The notes under the pieces: model-generated | The model's input: only the letters and a program-made list of their open reading frames with translations | Told to the model about the DNA's origin: nothing | Database searches by the model: none | Translations under genes and position numbers: made by a program | Source: an uncultured Oscillibacter sp. | Lineage (GTDB): Bacteria; Bacillota; Clostridia; Oscillospirales; Oscillospiraceae | Length of the DNA stretch: 5,006 nucleotides | Direction of reading: 5' to 3' | NCBI GenBank assembly: GCA_904393855.1 | Contig: CAJFNE010000136.1 | Coordinates: forward strand, 1 to 5,006 | Part shown: positions 4,207 through 5,006 of the stretch, one piece after another | Layout of the letters: each line of letters starts with the position of its first letter | How positions within the stretch are numbered: position 1 is the first letter of the stretch

Positions 4207-5006
4207 GTGGCTGGAAAACGGGTAAAAAGAAACAAGAAACGGGGCCCGAAGCTGCTGGGTGCCGTTGTAATCCTGACGATTGCGGGCGTGATGCTGTTTG
4301 CCGGGCAGCCCCAGGGCGTCGCCGTGAATTCCCCCCTGGAGCAGCCCGCGCCGGAGGAGCTGCTCCCGGAGGACGAGACGCTGGTTCCGGAGGAGCCGGA
4401 TGCTGCGCAGGAGGAGACGGAACCGTCCCAGACGGAGCCTCTGGCGGAGAATCCCCCGGTGGAGACCCAGCAGGATACTCCGGAGCGTCCGGTCATGCCG
4501 GAGGAGCCGGTGGAGACCACTCCGGAGGAGCCGCCGGCAGACCCGGTCGAGGATACTTATTTTGATGACGCAGTGTTTTTGGGGGACTCCCGGACGGAGG
4601 GGTTCCACCTGTATAGCGGCTTGAGTACGGGGAAATACCTCTATGTGACCGGGGCGACAGTGGCGTCCGTCTTCAACAAGTCGGTGGACACGCCTCTGGG
4701 CAAGATGCCGCTGCTGGATGCCCTGCAGCAGATGGACTGCGGCAAGATCTACGTGATGCTGGGGATCAACGAGCTGGGGTGGAACGGAACGGACATCTTC
4801 CGCAACCAGAGTGCCAAGCTGATTGAGCGGCTGCAGGCGGACCATCCGGATGCCACCATCGTGATCCAGTCCATCCTGCCGGTCAGCGCCAAGCAGGACG
4901 CTAAGGGAAGCTACGTAAACAACCAGCGGATTGACGCCTATAATCAGGTGCTCCAGGAGCTGGCGGAGACCTATGGCGTGGTGTATCTGAACGTGGCGGA
5001 GGCCGT
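4207..5006 (+). CDS. Membrane-anchored SGNH/GDSL hydrolase, 5' part (cut by window end)
   Basis: 266 codons are visible and the frame is open at the window edge. The protein starts with a basic stretch (residues 4-15, many Lys/Arg) and one hydrophobic segment (about 16-33) without a clear cleavage site, so it is likely an anchor with the rest outside the cell. Residues about 42-118 form a linker dominated by Glu and Pro with repeated PEEP-like motifs, strongly acidic and probably disordered. The hydrolase domain begins near 119. GDSR at 126-129 carries the nucleophile Ser128, Gly149 is the likely block II residue, and GINE at 186-189 gives Asn188 of block III. The final Asp-x-x-His block should lie beyond the window. 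Such enzymes remove acetyl or acyl groups from sugars or lipids; an envelope polymer is plausible but not shown. The GTG start is chosen because GGAGGT lies nine bases upstream and the anchor follows at once. Confidence 0.85.
   Translation, partial: MAGKRVKRNKKRGPKLLGAVVILTIAGVMLFAGQPQGVAVNSPLEQPAPEELLPEDETLVPEEPDAAQEETEPSQTEPLAENPPVETQQDTPERPVMPEEPVETTPEEPPADPVEDTYFDDAVFLGDSRTEGFHLYSGLSTGKYLYVTGATVASVFNKSVDTPLGKMPLLDALQQMDCGKIYVMLGINELGWNGTDIFRNQSAKLIERLQADHPDATIVIQSILPVSAKQDAKGSYVNNQRIDAYNQVLQELAETYGVVYLNVAEA

Noticed and set aside
3111..4845. Minus-strand open frames opposite the nucleotidyltransferase and SGNH genes
   Set aside because: Low-complexity His/Leu/Arg-rich shadows of clear plus-strand genes; one also crosses the SGNH promoter region.

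Overview
The window looks like a piece of a GC-rich Bacillota chromosome. Gene families, AGGAGG-type ribosome binding sites, AT-rich sigma-A-like promoters beside GC-rich coding DNA, and GC-rich intergenic palindromes together suggest a gut Oscillospiraceae-type clostridium (Flavonifractor/Lawsonibacter-like). The organism is an inference; no rRNA or other marker gene is present.

Layout. Positions 1-543 hold no credible gene and are packed with perfect inverted repeats: three related short hairpins at 51-195, a 16-bp-stem hairpin at 406-442, and several smaller ones. Positions 544-2938, minus strand, form a compact four-gene unit read right to left: a Fur-family metalloregulator with Zur-like ligands, a ZnuC-type ABC ATPase, a ZnuB-type permease and a GNAT acetyltransferase. 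The first two genes overlap by 14 bases, the next two share an ATGATG start/stop, and 22 bases separate the permease from the acetyltransferase. Positions 2939-3101 are a divergent regulatory region with a near-consensus minus-strand promoter and a 17-bp perfect palindrome of the Fur/Zur-box type just downstream of its -10. On the other side are a weaker plus-strand promoter and an 18-base inverted repeat in the leader of the next gene. Positions 3102-4019 (+) encode a sugar-phosphate nucleotidyltransferase, followed by a 13-bp-stem hairpin without a T-tract. Positions 4207-5006 (+) hold the 5' part of a membrane-anchored SGNH/GDSL hydrolase that runs off the window.

How it fits together. The left half is best read as a self-regulated zinc (or related divalent metal) uptake operon. 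The regulator with metal bound would sit on the palindrome over the transcription start and shut off its own gene, the transporter and the acetyltransferase. No substrate-binding protein (ZnuA/AdcA type) is encoded here, so the importer must get one from elsewhere. The nucleotidyltransferase and the SGNH hydrolase are probably cell-envelope or glycan genes with their own promoters; nothing in the sequence ties them to metal uptake. I see no mobile element, CRISPR array, tRNA or rRNA. The most unusual signals are the hairpin-rich intergenic block with compensatory base-pair changes, and the operator/regulator combination.
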